Origin: Perilla frutescens
Taxonomy: Eukaryota > Streptophyta > Magnoliopsida > Lamiales > Lamiaceae
Reading direction: 5' to 3'
Assembly (NCBI GenBank): GCA_026008535.1
Contig: BRKX01000011.1
Coordinates: 49,832,183 to 49,896,182, forward strand
DNA length: 64,000 nt
The notes below the pieces were generated by a model. It ran no database searches, was not told the DNA's origin, and was given only the letters and a program-made list of their open reading frames with translations. Positions 1 to 10,725 of this stretch are shown here, piece by piece (position 1 is the first letter of the stretch; each line of letters begins with the position of its first letter). The position numbers and the translations under genes are program-made.

Positions 1-62
1 CAAATTGTTGTTTTTATTTTATTTGGAAGCAAATAAAAATCACCTCTTTTAGGTGTGGGTTT

Positions 63-83
63 GTATACTATACTATACTATTA
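63..83 (+). promoter_or_regulatory. TATA-like AT tract upstream of SCL3
   Basis: A TATACTATACTATACTATTA tract lies about 22-42 bases before the SCL3 ATG. It is rather close to the ATG for a core TATA box. The sequence TTTTAG/GTG at about 46-55 could instead be the acceptor of a leader intron. Only 104 bases of upstream sequence are in the window, so the promoter cannot be placed. Confidence 0.2.
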
Positions 84-104
84 TCTGGTTGTGGTTTTGC
101 ACTG

Positions 105-1532
105 ATGTTTCAAGAAGACGGATCATCATCTGTTACGTCATCTCCACTGCAAATGTTTCCGACGATGTCTTCATCACCTAGTTTAATGTCGCCATATCCG
201 TGGCTGAAGGATCTTAAAGCGGAAGAGAGGGGATTATATCTAATCCATTTGTTGATCACTTGTGCAAACCATGTTGCTTCAGGCAGCCTCGAGAATGCAA
301 ACATAGCCCTTGATCAAATCTCCCATCTTGCATCGCCTGATGGCGATACAATGCAGCGAATCGCCTCCTATTTCTCCGAGGCCCTCGCTGATAGGATCCT
401 TAGAACCTGGCCCGGGGTTTATAAGGCCTTCCGTTCCACGAGAATTTCTGTTGTTGCTGAAGAAATTCATGTCCGGAAAATGTTTTTCGAGTTCTTGCCC
501 TTTATGAAGGTGGCATTTGTCATTAGTAATCAGGCCATTATTGAGGCCATGGAAGGTGAAAAGATGGTTCATGTCATTGACTTGAACTCGACTGAGCCTT
601 CTCAGTGGTGTGCCCTCATTCGTGACTTGAGTGCTCGGCCTGAAGGCCCGCCTCATTTGAGGATCACCGGCATTCATCAGAAGAGGGAGGTGTTGGAACA
701 GACTGCTCATGTGTTGATTGAGGAGGCCGAGAAGTTGGATTTACCGTTTCAGTTCAACCCCGTTGTCAGCAGATTGGAAGATCTTGATATTGAGAAATTA
801 CGGGTCAAAACAGGGGAGGCTCTAGCCATTAGTTCAATAATGCAGCTGCATACCTTGCTGGCTTCTAACTATGAAGCCGGGAGCAGGTCCCCATCGGCTC
901 CTATGAAAGGTGTAGGCCTTCACTTGCAAAGGGTAGCGCAAATGAATCAAGGCACGTTAGGGGAGTTGCTTGAGAAGGATATGGTTAATGGTTATAGTCC
1001 GAGTAATGATTCTGCCTCTTCATCACCACTGTCCTCGATGCCCTCTCCAGTTGCGCCCTCGCCTAAGATTGATGGTTATCTTAGTGCTCTATGGGGTCTA
1101 TCTCCCAAAGTTATGGTGGTGACAGAGCAGGACTCTGACCACAATGGAAAGAGCTTAATGGAGAGATTGTCGGAGTCACTCTACTTCTACGCTGCATTGT
1201 TTGATTGTTTGGAGTCTGCGTTGCCAAGAGCATCTATAGAGAGATTGAAGATGGAGAAGATGCTATTCGGTGAGGAGATTAAGAACATTATTGCTTGTGA
1301 GGGAACTGAGAGGAAACAGAGACATGAAAAGCTTGAAAAGTGGAATCAGAGATTTGAGTTAGCCGGTTTTGGAAATGTTCCACTAAGCTATTATGCAATG
1401 CTGCAAGCAAAGAGATTACTGCAGAGTTTTAACTGTGATGGTTATAAGATAAGAGAAGACAATGGTTGTGTGGTGATCTGCTGGCAAGATCGACCCCTTC
1501 TCTCCGTATCAGCATGGAGAAATCGAAGGTGA
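105..1532 (+). CDS. SCL3: SCARECROW-LIKE 3-type GRAS transcription regulator
   Basis: An intact single-exon ORF of 475 residues. It starts with a short Ser/Pro-rich N-terminus and then runs through a whole GRAS domain. The first leucine-rich region is at about residues 44-100, the VHIID-type core VHVIDL at 155-160 followed by LRITGIH at 185-191, a PFYRE-like block (ESLYFYAALFD) around 365, and a C-terminal SAW motif ending in VSAWRNRR. The short N-terminus without DELLA or VHYNP motifs, the overall length and the Ser/Pro insert near residues 300-330 fit the SCL3 subfamily. In Arabidopsis, SCL3 is a nuclear co-regulator that promotes gibberellin responses against DELLA proteins, mainly in the endodermis. 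That role is transferred from the family. The start is the first ATG of the frame. The gene converges on the GASA gene 0.7 kb downstream. Confidence 0.93.
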   Translation: MFQEDGSSSVTSSPLQMFPTMSSSPSLMSPYPWLKDLKAEERGLYLIHLLITCANHVASGSLENANIALDQISHLASPDGDTMQRIASYFSEALADRILRTWPGVYKAFRSTRISVVAEEIHVRKMFFEFLPFMKVAFVISNQAIIEAMEGEKMVHVIDLNSTEPSQWCALIRDLSARPEGPPHLRITGIHQKREVLEQTAHVLIEEAEKLDLPFQFNPVVSRLEDLDIEKLRVKTGEALAISSIMQLHTLLASNYEAGSRSPSAPMKGVGLHLQRVAQMNQGTLGELLEKDMVNGYSPSNDSASSSPLSSMPSPVAPSPKIDGYLSALWGLSPKVMVVTEQDSDHNGKSLMERLSESLYFYAALFDCLESALPRASIERLKMEKMLFGEEIKNIIACEGTERKQRHEKLEKWNQRFELAGFGNVPLSYYAMLQAKRLLQSFNCDGYKIREDNGCVVICWQDRPLLSVSAWRNRR

Positions 1533-1839
1533 AATCTACGTTGATTCACCTTATTCTCTTCCTCATTGTCTTGCAGTTCATTAGTAGAGGAAAACAAAAA
1601 ACACACACTGTTTGATGTAGAGTTTTTAGTGTTGTACTATTTCTCTTTTTAGTGTTTTTGTTAGTGTTTAGTGACAGTTTTTGTAGATATAGCTGAAATT
1701 GGACAGTGTGTTTGAACATCTCTACATCTTCCTCTCTTTCCATCCCATGATTTTGACTTGATCTTTACATTTGATCTGCTGTGTTATTTTGACAATGTTG
1801 AAACAATGCGAAGATTGGTGGATTGAGTTGCAGGGAAGT

Positions 1840-1845
1840 AATAAA
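1840..1845 (+). terminator. Candidate SCL3 polyadenylation signal
   Basis: AATAAA lies about 310 bases after the SCL3 stop codon, at a plausible distance for a plant 3' UTR. The intervening 1533-1839 is T-rich, as plant 3' UTRs often are. Plant poly(A) signals are loose, so this is only a candidate. Confidence 0.3.
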
Positions 1846-2245
1846 AACTGAAAGGAAACATAACATTAACAACTGCTAAGTTTGGACTAATAAACTGAAA
1901 GGAAGCAAAACTCAACTATCTGTTTTGATTTTGGACATGTACCGTGCAGAACATAAGGAAAAGTAAGTAACAGAACAAGGTCGATTATGTAGCAAGTCGG
2001 GGTAAATTTTGATTTGTAAGACGATTTGACTCAATAATCAAAGGCATTCTCGAGCAAGTGAATGCAATACACTTTCTTAGTTAGCAGCAACTAATAGAAG
2101 TTCCTCTCCAACATTACAGCTGAATATAGGACAGCAGCATACAGATATGCATAGATAAACCGATCATAAGCAAACGAGTGTTGGCATATGAAAGACTGAG
2201 GCGAGCACCACGGAGTCGAGCAGCAGGCAGGATGAGAATGTTGTC

Positions 2246-3402
2246 TCAGGGGCATTTGGGGCCACCGCGCTGGGTCTTCCAGTTGTTGTAGCAGGGGCAG
2301 AGTTGCTTGTTCCCGTAGGTGCCCGGGGGAACGCACAGACACTTTGCGCAGCATTTCTGGCAGAAGAACATGCACGGCTTCTTGAACGAGGTCTTCGAGC
2401 ACCTGTTGCTGCATCTTGGCGCACAGTCTGTCCCAACCATCAAACAGTTTAACAATGCAGTTATGCATATATTATATATACATGCTGTCTAATCTTTTTT
2501 CTGAATTTGTGTGTGGTTTCACACTCACCTTGAGGCCGGAGGCTCCCCTCACTGTAACCGTACTGCAACAGACAAAGATTAATGCAGAAAAACAGTAAGA
2601 CGGTGAATGGAATGTGAATCTCTCTCATAAATTAACTTTCAAAATGGTAGATAATAAGAGAGAATTTTTACTTGGAAGTTCCCTCGTGAATGCATTTGCG
2701 AAGCTGCTACCTTGGCGCTCGAGGCCTACATAACGATACAATCTTCAAAACTCATGAATTCATAAATATAATTATAATAGAGTAAATTTGTTTGGAATTG
2801 AGTAATTATTACATATATACAATAAATTTGACTTTTAATCTTTATTTTTGCTATCTACTTTTAAATTCTCATTTAGTTTCGTGAATCAATCTTGAGTTTT
2901 CCAATACTCAATAACACTCGAGTTAATTTTGAATTTGCTGATATTCGACTGGACTCATTTGCACTCTGATTACAGGCTAGCAAGGAGGGGCGTAGCCTTA
3001 CACTCGATCAGATGGACCCTATATATGTTGTATCTTTTTAGTGGTAGTGTTTCTCTTACATTTTTCTTAAGTGTTATGCTACTTTTCTTACATGCATTTA
3101 TCGAGGGGGGTTGAAGTAATTGAAATTATTTAAGTAAAAAAAAAAATCATCATAATCAAATAAAAGAGTATGGCCATGAGCTCAATACTAGTAAACTAAA
3201 ACATGCTGAGAAATTTATCTGAAAAGGTAAAATTACAATACGGTGTACGAGTATATACAGTTGCAAAGGTTAATGTAAATTATAAAGAGTGTGTGTGTGT
3301 GGCTACGCTAAAAATGCTAAATGTTTGTAGCATTACCTGCTTCTGGGCAAGAATTGTGGCAGCAAAGATTAGATAGAAGAGGAAAATGAGTTTGGTAGCC
3401 AT
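2246..3402 (-). CDS. GASA/snakin-family cysteine-rich secreted peptide, four exons
   Basis: Reconstructed on the minus strand from four exons at 3402-3337, 2725-2672, 2562-2529 and 2427-2246. All introns are GT-AG (611, 109 and 101 bp) and phases are consistent. The product is 111 residues. Exon 1 codes a hydrophobic signal peptide (MATKLIFLFYLIFAATILA). Exons 2-3 code a short variable linker. Exon 4 codes the GASA domain with all 12 conserved cysteines, including KPCMFFCQKCCAKCLCVPPG and the terminal GGPKCP. Family members are small secreted, disulfide-rich peptides, often gibberellin-responsive, acting in growth, redox control or defence. The linker is short and lacks a long proline-rich region, so this is a plain GASA1/4/6- or snakin-type peptide. 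The exact orthologue cannot be fixed by eye. The domain looks fully functional. Confidence 0.92.
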
Positions 3403-3464
3403 TTCGCTGAATGAAAGAGAGGAGAAAATGAGGTGTTTGATGAAGAAATGAAGAAATAGAATGG

Positions 3465-3472
3465 TATATATA
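3465..3472 (-). promoter_or_regulatory. TATA box of the GASA gene
   Basis: TATATATA on the minus strand lies 63 bases upstream of the GASA ATG. That would place the transcription start near 3435 and give a leader of about 30 nt. Position and sequence fit a plant core promoter. Confidence 0.5.
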
Positions 3473-3479
3473 GAGATTT

Positions 3480-4740
3480 TGGGGGTTGTATTTGCATATC
3501 TCTATTTTCAAGTGGATATATGTTCACTTGTGTGATTATTATCATACTACAGTATCAGCATGAGTTATAAAGCAACATTTGATCCATTAATGAAGTGGAC
3601 CATATTGCCCTCCCTCACTTTTAGGTTTTTCAATCTTGAAATACAATATGGCTTTCTACATTATACATAGAGGTGTAACTAGATTTGATTCATGTAAGTT
3701 GTGATCTCTATATCACATGATGATCTAAAAATTAGACGGAGCTAATTTCAGACTTAATTTCACATTTTAGATTTCTTTCGTGTTTTTGATTTCTTTTCGA
3801 TGGGAAGAATAACATTGGTTTGATGTCTAAATATGTTAATATGACGTACACAACAGATCTGATTTCAAGGATATGGATAACTCTATGGATGGTAATGAGT
3901 AGGGTCTTATACTCCAGACCGGCTATTCGCATGTCCATTCATTGTCTGTCTCCATCTCAATCTATAATTCTATTAAGTTTACACTTTGTCCTAGCGTCCT
4001 AATTCCATTTAAAAGTCTGGATGTGAATATATTTACTATGGATAAAAAGATTGAAACTATAATTATTGAAATAAATTATCCCACCGTTGTTATTGTAATA
4101 ACTAAAAATAGTAAGTTGGTGTAGGTTCTTCTCATAAGCCATATCCAGTTACTCATCTATTTAATCGAATCCAAATTAACAATTTTCCATATCTTCCTCA
4201 AATCAAATAAATAAGGAATTGAGCACCTTCAAAAAAAATTGAGAAAAGGATAAAAATGGCAGGAAGAGGCAAATAAAAATGGGGGAAGAGTTTTGGGCCA
4301 TGGCCCTTAATTTGGGGGATAGTGCTATGATCCATGTGCCAAAAGAAACATAGAATGTGATGGGAGAGCCCATCAACATGTGCAATCACATGCCCCCCTT
4401 ACTCTTTGTTACACAAATGTTATTGTTATCTGACAAAACAAAAATCATGATTGATGACATCAACTTGCATCAACAGATTATTTTTCCCAACTATCCTAGC
4501 CCATAACAGATATTTTCTGCACAAAAAACTTATATGAGATCGTTTGACGATTCAAAAAATTCATTAAATGGATTAAGACTAATTCAAATTCATAATAATG
4601 ATAAATCTATAATTTTTTTCATGGATTTTCGTAATATTTAGACATAAATCTTAATTCGTTTAACTGATATTGGCCCATACATTCTCTCTATTTAATGAAT
4701 TATTTGGGGCTAGAATTTTGGATGGACATTGAGATGAGGT
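3480..4740. other. Intergenic region upstream of the GASA gene
   Basis: AT-rich, unannotated DNA holding the distal promoter of the minus-strand GASA gene. I see no conserved ORF, RNA gene or clear transposon end here. The short ORFs on both strands lack any recognisable motif. Confidence 0.5.
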
Positions 4741-6560
4741 AGTGAGGCCAATGATGAAAATATCGCTATCGCAACATATATCGCAACTTCAATTTTACGG
4801 ATATATCGACGGATATATCGATATCGCATATCGATATCGCAGAAAATTGAAAAAAATGACGGAAATCATATTAAAATCTTGGAAATTTAGCATGAAATTT
4901 TAGGAACTATTATGACATATTATTATGCACATATTCCACTAATTTTTTTTGATAGAATTGTATTTTGAAAGCAAATATATTAATAATACATTATATAAAT
5001 ACCGCCTGAGACAATACATTTGACAAAATAATACATAATACAACATAAAATGACTAAATAAACATTATAAAGTACAATTAATACCAAAATGAGGATCTAT
5101 GAGGTTCAAATATAGTAGATGGAATGTCATCTTGTTCTAAACAATATTGGTACCAACTTATCACGTTCGAGTAATTATGGATATAATTATGCACATGCAC
5201 TTGATATGATTCTTGATTTATTCCAACAGCTTCACCATGAATTGGATAATGTCCATTGACCCAATTATTTTGTTGATACACATTTTGAGTAGTCCAATCA
5301 ATTTGTGAACTCCCATATGTGTAAGAAGCATATGAATCTTGGGACATATCATTATGATCAGTGCTACCCATATTCGTAGAATCAAGATTGGCAGAAAGTT
5401 CTTCAATATCAGTCTGTGGACTTTCTTCTTGAGTCCATGCATGTCTCCTTATGTATTCCTTTCCTATTGCACCTATTCCAGAACCTCTACCTCTACTTCC
5501 GTGGTCCATATCTTGTGTTGCATGAGTGAAGTTGGCCTCACAACTAAATGGACTCAATAACGTATGGCTTAAACCATAATCGTCTTGATTTTTCCCACCA
5601 TTTCCACTACCATCATCATTTCTACCACTTCCATCATTTCCTCCATCACTATTTCCCCCATCCTCTGTTGAGCTATCTGTTTTTGAATCACGAAAAGTAC
5701 TACCCACTTCTTTTTGTAATACTTGATTCACATTAATGCCATAATCATGAGTCATAGCAGCTATTTTTGGATCAGGATTTCCCTCATTATCATCTAAGTG
5801 TGCAGGGCGAACCCATTGAAAAAGTGGATTTCTTTTTTCATCATTTTCATCATCTGTTATATCTACCAGATCTAGATATTCTTGCTCTGCAACCTTATAA
5901 TTTGTTGCAAAATGTGTAGCTCCTGGGCGTACAATATCTCCTCGACACATCTCCCGCATGAGTGCAAGTAGCCAACCATGATTATAAATGTAATTGGTTA
6001 ATTGTCTAGCCTTTGCAATTACCTCTGCAACAGTCTCTTTTTTTCCAATATCTTCAAATATTAAGTCGATACAGTGAGCAGCACATGGTGTCCAATACAG
6101 ATCATACTTACTCATGAGTTTTTTTCATGCTTTCAAAAAAGCGGAACCATTATCAGTAACAATCTGTACAACATTCTTAGAACCAACCTCCAGCACCACA
6201 TCCTTTAGCAAACCATATATATACTTATGATCCTTGATTATATTGGATGAATCCCACTATTCTTTCTAAGACATCCGTTGATTTCCCGATCTTCTTTCTC
6301 TTATATTTTTTTTTGCAAAGTGAAATGTCTTTATAAAGCAAAGAATATTGGAACTCAAATAATTACATTGAAGACCTAAAAAAGATCACAAAAATATATA
6401 GTATTAAATAAAAATCAAAATATATTATAAAAATATTAAAAAAATCGCGATATATTGCGATTTCTCGTCGATACTCGGAAAAAAAGATATTCCCCTCAAT
6501 ATCCGTATCGCAATGTCAATATCCGCGATATTTCGCGATATTTTCATCCTTGGTTGAGGC
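4741..6560 (-). mobile_element. Decayed hAT-superfamily DNA transposon with 8-bp target duplication
   Basis: The element spans 4749-6552. Its left end CAATGATGAAAATATCGC is matched by the inverse of the right end (CAAGGATGAAAATATCGC), giving 17 of 18 identities. The flanks AGTGAGGC (4741-4748) and GTTGAGGC (6553-6560) agree at 6 of 8 bases, as expected for an old 8-bp hAT target duplication. Both ends carry subterminal runs of ATATCG/CGATAT motifs (4757-4850 and 6440-6546), the kind of array hAT transposases bind. The interior holds a broken hAT transposase gene on the minus strand. At 1.8 kb it is shorter than autonomous plant hATs and must be internally deleted. Confidence 0.82.
5078..6290 (-). 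pseudogene. hAT transposase remnant (DUF659 / hAT dimerisation type)
   Basis: The minus-strand frame from about 6290 reads VVQIVTDNGSAF, then KA-stop-KKLM, then DLYWTPCAAHCIDLIFEDIG. This is the diagnostic DUF659-hAT region around the second catalytic acid. The stop is a TGA at 6127-6125, where relatives usually have Gly. From 6115 the frame stays open for 345 residues: a GDIVRPGATHFATNY block, a junction WVRPAHLDDNEGNPDP, a Gly/Asp/Ser/Asn-rich tail and a terminal Tyr-rich stretch. The N-terminal BED zinc finger is absent and the hAT dimerisation domain is not obvious. The protein is therefore partial and probably inactive. The long open C-terminal half suggests recent decay. Confidence 0.8.
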
Positions 6561-6960
6561 TGCCTCCATCAATCCTCATCCACTGTTTTAGTGGGACCCA
6601 TGCATGTGTCTTTCTTTTTTTTTTCTTTTTTCTTTTTTTGATGAGTTATAACATAGTTTGGTAGTATTATTGATCAATAAATATAAGTCAAAGCACATTT
6701 TTAGATCATTTTATTTTTATAGTTTATTTCGATAGGTCTCTATACAATTATCTTTTATCTTAATAAATTTTTCTACTTTGAAATTACATTTTCTCATATT
6801 TTTATATTTTTTTTCAAGAGATCTCTCAAGCCGTGTTTATAATATTTCAGTTAAGGGACACACTTGTGTGAAACCGTCTAACGGGTCTCTTACGTTAGAC
6901 GGATCTCCACCCGACCCGGATCCGACCCGGCCACATATATACTAAAAAAATCAGGTTTAT

Positions 6961-7376
6961 TTCTCTCTCTCTCTCTCTCTCTCACAGTTGCCCTAATCGA
7001 TCGCCTCTTCTCCAATCACCGATTCTTCTTCCTCTTCTCCACGGCCTCTCGTGAAACCATGCACTACAACTCTTACGATCTCTCGTCGTGGCTTGAATCC
7101 ATGATCTTCGGCCTCAATCCAATGCCAAATTTTGATGCCTTTTTCGAATCTTCCGCCAATCGAATGGTGTCGGATAAGGATCTCACCGCCATCCTCAGAG
7201 AAGCCGTGAGCAGAGCGCCGCCGGCGAAGAAATTGAAACTCTCGCATTTGTGTGGGGTTGGACGGAGATGAAATCGCCTCTGGAGAAGAAGCTGATAAAA
7301 TTGGGGCTGAACAAAGGCGAAGCAGAGGACGATTGGGATCACCATATTTCGGTGCATATTGATGGCTTAACTCAAG
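6961..7376 (+). pseudogene. First-exon-like gene piece inside the MULE
   Basis: A CT-rich leader (6961-7058) precedes ATG at 7059. It opens a frame of 70 codons (start MHYNSYDLSSWLESMIFG) that ends at a TGA at 7269-7271. A second frame opens at 7268 (MKSPLEKKLIKLGLNKGE) and runs through a good donor, CTCAAG/GTAAGC, at 7376/7377. Composition is clearly higher in GC than the surroundings and resembles a plant 5' exon. The two overlapping frames suggest one ancestral exon with a frameshift near 7260. I do not recognise the protein and assign no function. Its place just inside the left inverted repeat fits a captured promoter-proximal fragment. Confidence 0.5.
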
Positions 7377-7722
7377 GTAAGCCATGCCTAATTACTTTAG
7401 AAGAACATCTTGGTACTGCATTTTGTTTCCCTTTGATTTCTGAAGGACTAAGTTCAAATTGATTTGATACTTGTATCTGCTCATCTAGGTTCTGGGAACA
7501 CCAACTCATTAGGAAATAAAATGCATGAATCCAAATTATACGGAGTTCAAGTTTCCTCAAATTAGGGCCCATCCATGGCACAAGGTTTTGTTCTGAATCT
7601 GTAGATCACTGTGCTTGCAATGTTTTTACTTGCTATTATGCTGATTATATTTTTTTGTGCTTGCAATGTTTATAAAAACTATAGAGAAGGTATTTCATGC
7701 AGCGGGCCTATTTCAGACTATT

Positions 7723-8169
7723 TATATACAGTAGTAATACTTCTATGGTATTCAGTAATACTTGCTATGATGACAGACAGTAATCCTTCACTAGCTATTA
7801 TTCATATTTTGCAACTGTTTCACTTAAAAACATAATTATAACTCACTCGATAGTAATAATACTTCTATGATATATAGTGATACTTTCTAGCGTAATAGTA
7901 ATATCCTTCCCTTGAAACGTAACTATGATTCAATAGATAGTTATTTCTGCGTGAATAGATCAATAAAAGTACATATCACATGCATATATTGAATTTTGTA
8001 GACTAGTAATACTTCTATGGTATTATTTTATATTTATATGCAGTAGTAATACTTCTATGGTATTCAGTAATACTTGCTATGATGATAGTAATCCTTCACT
8101 AGCTATTATTCATATTTTGCAATTGTTTCACTTGAAAACATAATTATAACTCATTCGATAGTAATAATA
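7723..8169. repeat. Direct repeat of about 135 bp, two copies
   Basis: The block at 7723-7860 (core CAGTAGTAATACTTCTATGG through CGATAGTAATAAT) recurs at 8036-8169 with few changes. A partial third copy lies between them near 8000-8030. The repeat is AT-rich and has no coding signature. It lies inside the MULE and looks like local tandem growth of filler sequence. Confidence 0.75.
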
Positions 8170-8391
8170 AAGTTGGAGCGTTGAGGTTGGCCTCCTGATA
8201 AGGAGCTCGACTCGATTCATTTGCACCCTCAAATGGGACGCCATGAGGAAGAAGTTCTCGAGGCCTTTCGAGCCAGTTGGGACAGGTATAGGTGTGGTGT
8301 TGCCGCACAATGCCTTTGGCTCGTTAAAGAAGATGACTTTTATTTCAGCAATAATGAGGCTCATTGGATTAAAGATTTTCCATGGTTGTCA
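8164..8391 (+). other. Unique, open, GC-richer segment inside the MULE
   Basis: A stretch with balanced composition that is open on the plus strand (containing KWDAMRKKFSRPFEPVG and GIGVVLPHNAFGSLKKM) and also on the minus strand. It has no repeats and contrasts sharply with the AT-rich filler on both sides. That fits a captured exon. I do not recognise the family and cannot decide the coding strand. Confidence 0.35.
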
Positions 8392-8699
8392 TAATAATCT
8401 CTCTCTCTCTCTTTCTTTCTTTTTCTTTCTCTTTTTTTTTTGGAGATAATGAATGTGATCATAGGCTTGTTTGTCTATAAATATCAAATCTAGCTAGATG
8501 AATAAGAGGTTGGAGTTTCTTTCTTTTGCTTTTCTATTTTTCATTTTGCACTATATGCAAGTTAACTATGTTGTCTTCAACGAGTTCCAACCGTTAGTCT
8601 TTGGTTTAATTTGATGACGAACTTCATTTTCTGAATTAACTTGTCGATTTCATTTTATGAAAAATAATTATAAAGCTTAATTGGATCACCCTATATTTG

Positions 8700-9280
8700 C
8701 AATGAGTTTGACGACGATATCACTAAAGAATGTAAAAATATCACTAAATAAACATAAAGTATCACTAAATAAGAATAAGTATCTCTAGCTAACATAAAAG
8801 TATCACTAAAAAATACGGTATCACTAAAGAATGTAAAAGTATCACTAAATAAGAATAAGTATCACAAACTGATGTAAGTATCTCTAACATAAAAGTATCA
8901 CTAAAAACCTGTCAAGTATCAATATTTCAAAAATGCAGTATCACTGAAGAATGTAAAAGTATCACTAAATAATGTAAAAGTATCACTAAATAAACATAAA
9001 GTATCAATAAATAAGAATAAGTATCACAAACTGATGTAAGTATCTCTAACTAACATAAAAGTATCACTAAAAACCTGTCAAGTATCAATATTTCAAGAAT
9101 ACAGTATCACTAAAGAATGTTAAAGCATCACTAAAGAATGTAAAGGTATTACTAAATAAACATAAAATATCACTAAATAAGAATAAGTATCACAAACTGA
9201 TGTAAGTATCACTGACGAACATAAAAGTATCACTAAAAAACTATCAAGTATCACTATTTTAAAAATACAGTATCACTAAA
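8700..9280. repeat. Nested minisatellite: AAGTATCACTAAA units in a 166-bp higher-order repeat
   Basis: Dozens of copies of a 16-21 bp unit built on GTATCACTAAA-AA fill this block. They are arranged in a higher-order repeat. The landmark CAGTATCACT (A/G)AA recurs at 8936, 9102 and 9268, exactly 166 bp apart, with a shorter first copy starting near 8816. Units vary by spacer (ATGTAAAA, TAAACATAAA, TAAGAATAA, CTGATGTAA), and the order of spacers is kept between copies. Confidence 0.85.
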
Positions 9281-9350
9281 AAATGTTGACTGCATATATA
9301 TACTGCCTAACTACAACATCTTTATCCTTCTTGTCTCTGTTCTGGAACCT

Positions 9351-9479
9351 TTATATTACAAATGCAAAAGTAGATTGTCCGAGGGGCAGAGCTAATGCAA
9401 TAAGAAAAGCTTTTAGACCATTCGCTAGCAGCAACGATAACAGAATAGGTGGAAGCATCCAACCGTAGGATCCAAAAAC
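9351..9479 (-). pseudogene. Hydrophobic exon fragment, minus strand, inside the MULE
   Basis: After a good acceptor (CTTATGCAG at about 9488-9480), the minus strand reads 42 codons to a TAA at 9353-9351. They code a very hydrophobic peptide containing GWMLPPILLSLLLANGLKAF and LIALALPLGQSTFAFVI. This looks like the last exon of a membrane protein, with one or two transmembrane segments. The matching 5' end would be the leader exon at about 10725-10582, which ends in the donor CTCAG/TGAGTAT. I do not recognise the family. Splicing is inferred. Confidence 0.35.
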
Positions 9480-10004
9480 CTGCATAAGCAAAGTGTTTAG
9501 CCAAGCGAATCATACTTTTGAGTTTGCAAAATCAATGAGCAAAAGATTACAGAAAACACAGTCAAAATTGAGAAGAAAAGCAAAAATGATGAAATTGAGT
9601 GCCTCCATATTCAAGCAATTATGTACATCATATGATGAATATATGTGCCTAAATTTCCCTACATCATGGACTACAAGTAATCAACTTTTAGATCAAATAA
9701 AACTAATTTGGGACTCACACACATCCCATTCTAGCTCATGTTGGGAGCTTATACGAATAGAGCTCAACACCTCCATAAGTAATCATTCTCAGTTGTTTCA
9801 AATTCACTTCACTAAGTTAATGTATGAAGCTGCTAACACAAAACCTCATATGAAGTCGACCAAAAGAAAAAAAAAGCAATGCAAAGATAGAGACAGTTTC
9901 GAGCTGCACAGATTTTGAATGCCTGCACAGGCTGCACCTTCTACAAAAACAGTCCCCGGATGCATAATTAACTCATTGCCACCATATCTAGTCACAACAT
10001 GATG

Positions 10005-10140
10005 CAAGTAAAAGCATAACAAAAGCACAAATTCATTGATTTCCCGGGAATACCGAATATTGCACGTAAAAGGATGCAAGAGAAAGCATAACAAAAGCAC
10101 AAACTCGTTGATTCTCCAAGAATACAGAATATTGCAAGTA
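10005..10140. repeat. Two-copy tandem repeat of about 77 bp in the MULE
   Basis: The stretch from AAAGCATAACAAAAGCACAA at about 10011 through GAATATTGCACGTAAAA is repeated from about 10085 to 10142 with small changes. No coding signal is seen. It lies in the putative intron of the minus-strand captured piece. Confidence 0.6.
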
Positions 10141-10581
10141 AAATACCTTACTTATTATTTATGACAGTAACCAAGAAATTAACAAGAATTTTCCAACAAT
10201 GTAAATTAACAAGAAACAAACCAACTGTACATTCCAATTGGACATAATATCTATCCAAATATTCCCAGAAACATACACTTAGAAACATCATGATAACAAT
10301 AACAACTCAACAATAAGGCGACCGATATATACTCACTGAGAATCAAAATTCTTTGAAACAGAATTTCAAAGAAATTCTGACTGAGTTTGTGACAGTATTA
10401 AGTCTTTGAATTTTGTCTAGCTCGACTCTAAAATTCCCTAAAACTCTAAAATCAAAAACCCTAAATTACAAAAGATATATACTCAAAGTGCGATCGATAA
10501 TCAAAAACCAGTATTATGCATAATAAAATTCCTTAAAACTCTAAAATCAAAAACCTTAAATTACAAAAGATATATACTCAC

Positions 10582-10725
10582 TGAGAATCGCGGTTGGTGT
10601 GGTTGGGAGGCGATTCGCCGGCGCTTGTGGGGAAGAGACGGCTTGCCGGTGGTTGTGGGGAAGAGACGACCGAGAGAATTGAGAGAGAGAGGAACGAGCG
10701 AGTGGTTCTAAGATCTTTTTTTTTA
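10582..10725 (-). other. Leader-exon-like segment at the right end of the MULE
   Basis: On the minus strand this is a CT-rich, GC-rich segment without an ATG. It starts just inside the right inverted repeat and ends at GATTCTCAG/TGAGTATA. It has the look of a plant 5' UTR exon followed by an intron. The donor-side sequence is duplicated: GATTCTCAGTGAGTATATATC recurs near 10345-10325. Intron sequence of about 120 bp around 10435-10590 is also tandemly repeated. Confidence 0.4.

Noticed and set aside
279..710. Minus-strand ORF of 143 codons
   Set aside because: It lies entirely antisense to the intact SCL3 coding sequence and has no domain.
9493..9918. 141-codon plus-strand ORF inside the MULE
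   Set aside because: It lacks an ATG start at the listed position and has no domain. It is antisense to the putative intron of the minus-strand captured piece, and its AT-rich, Lys/Ser/His-rich composition looks like random open frame.
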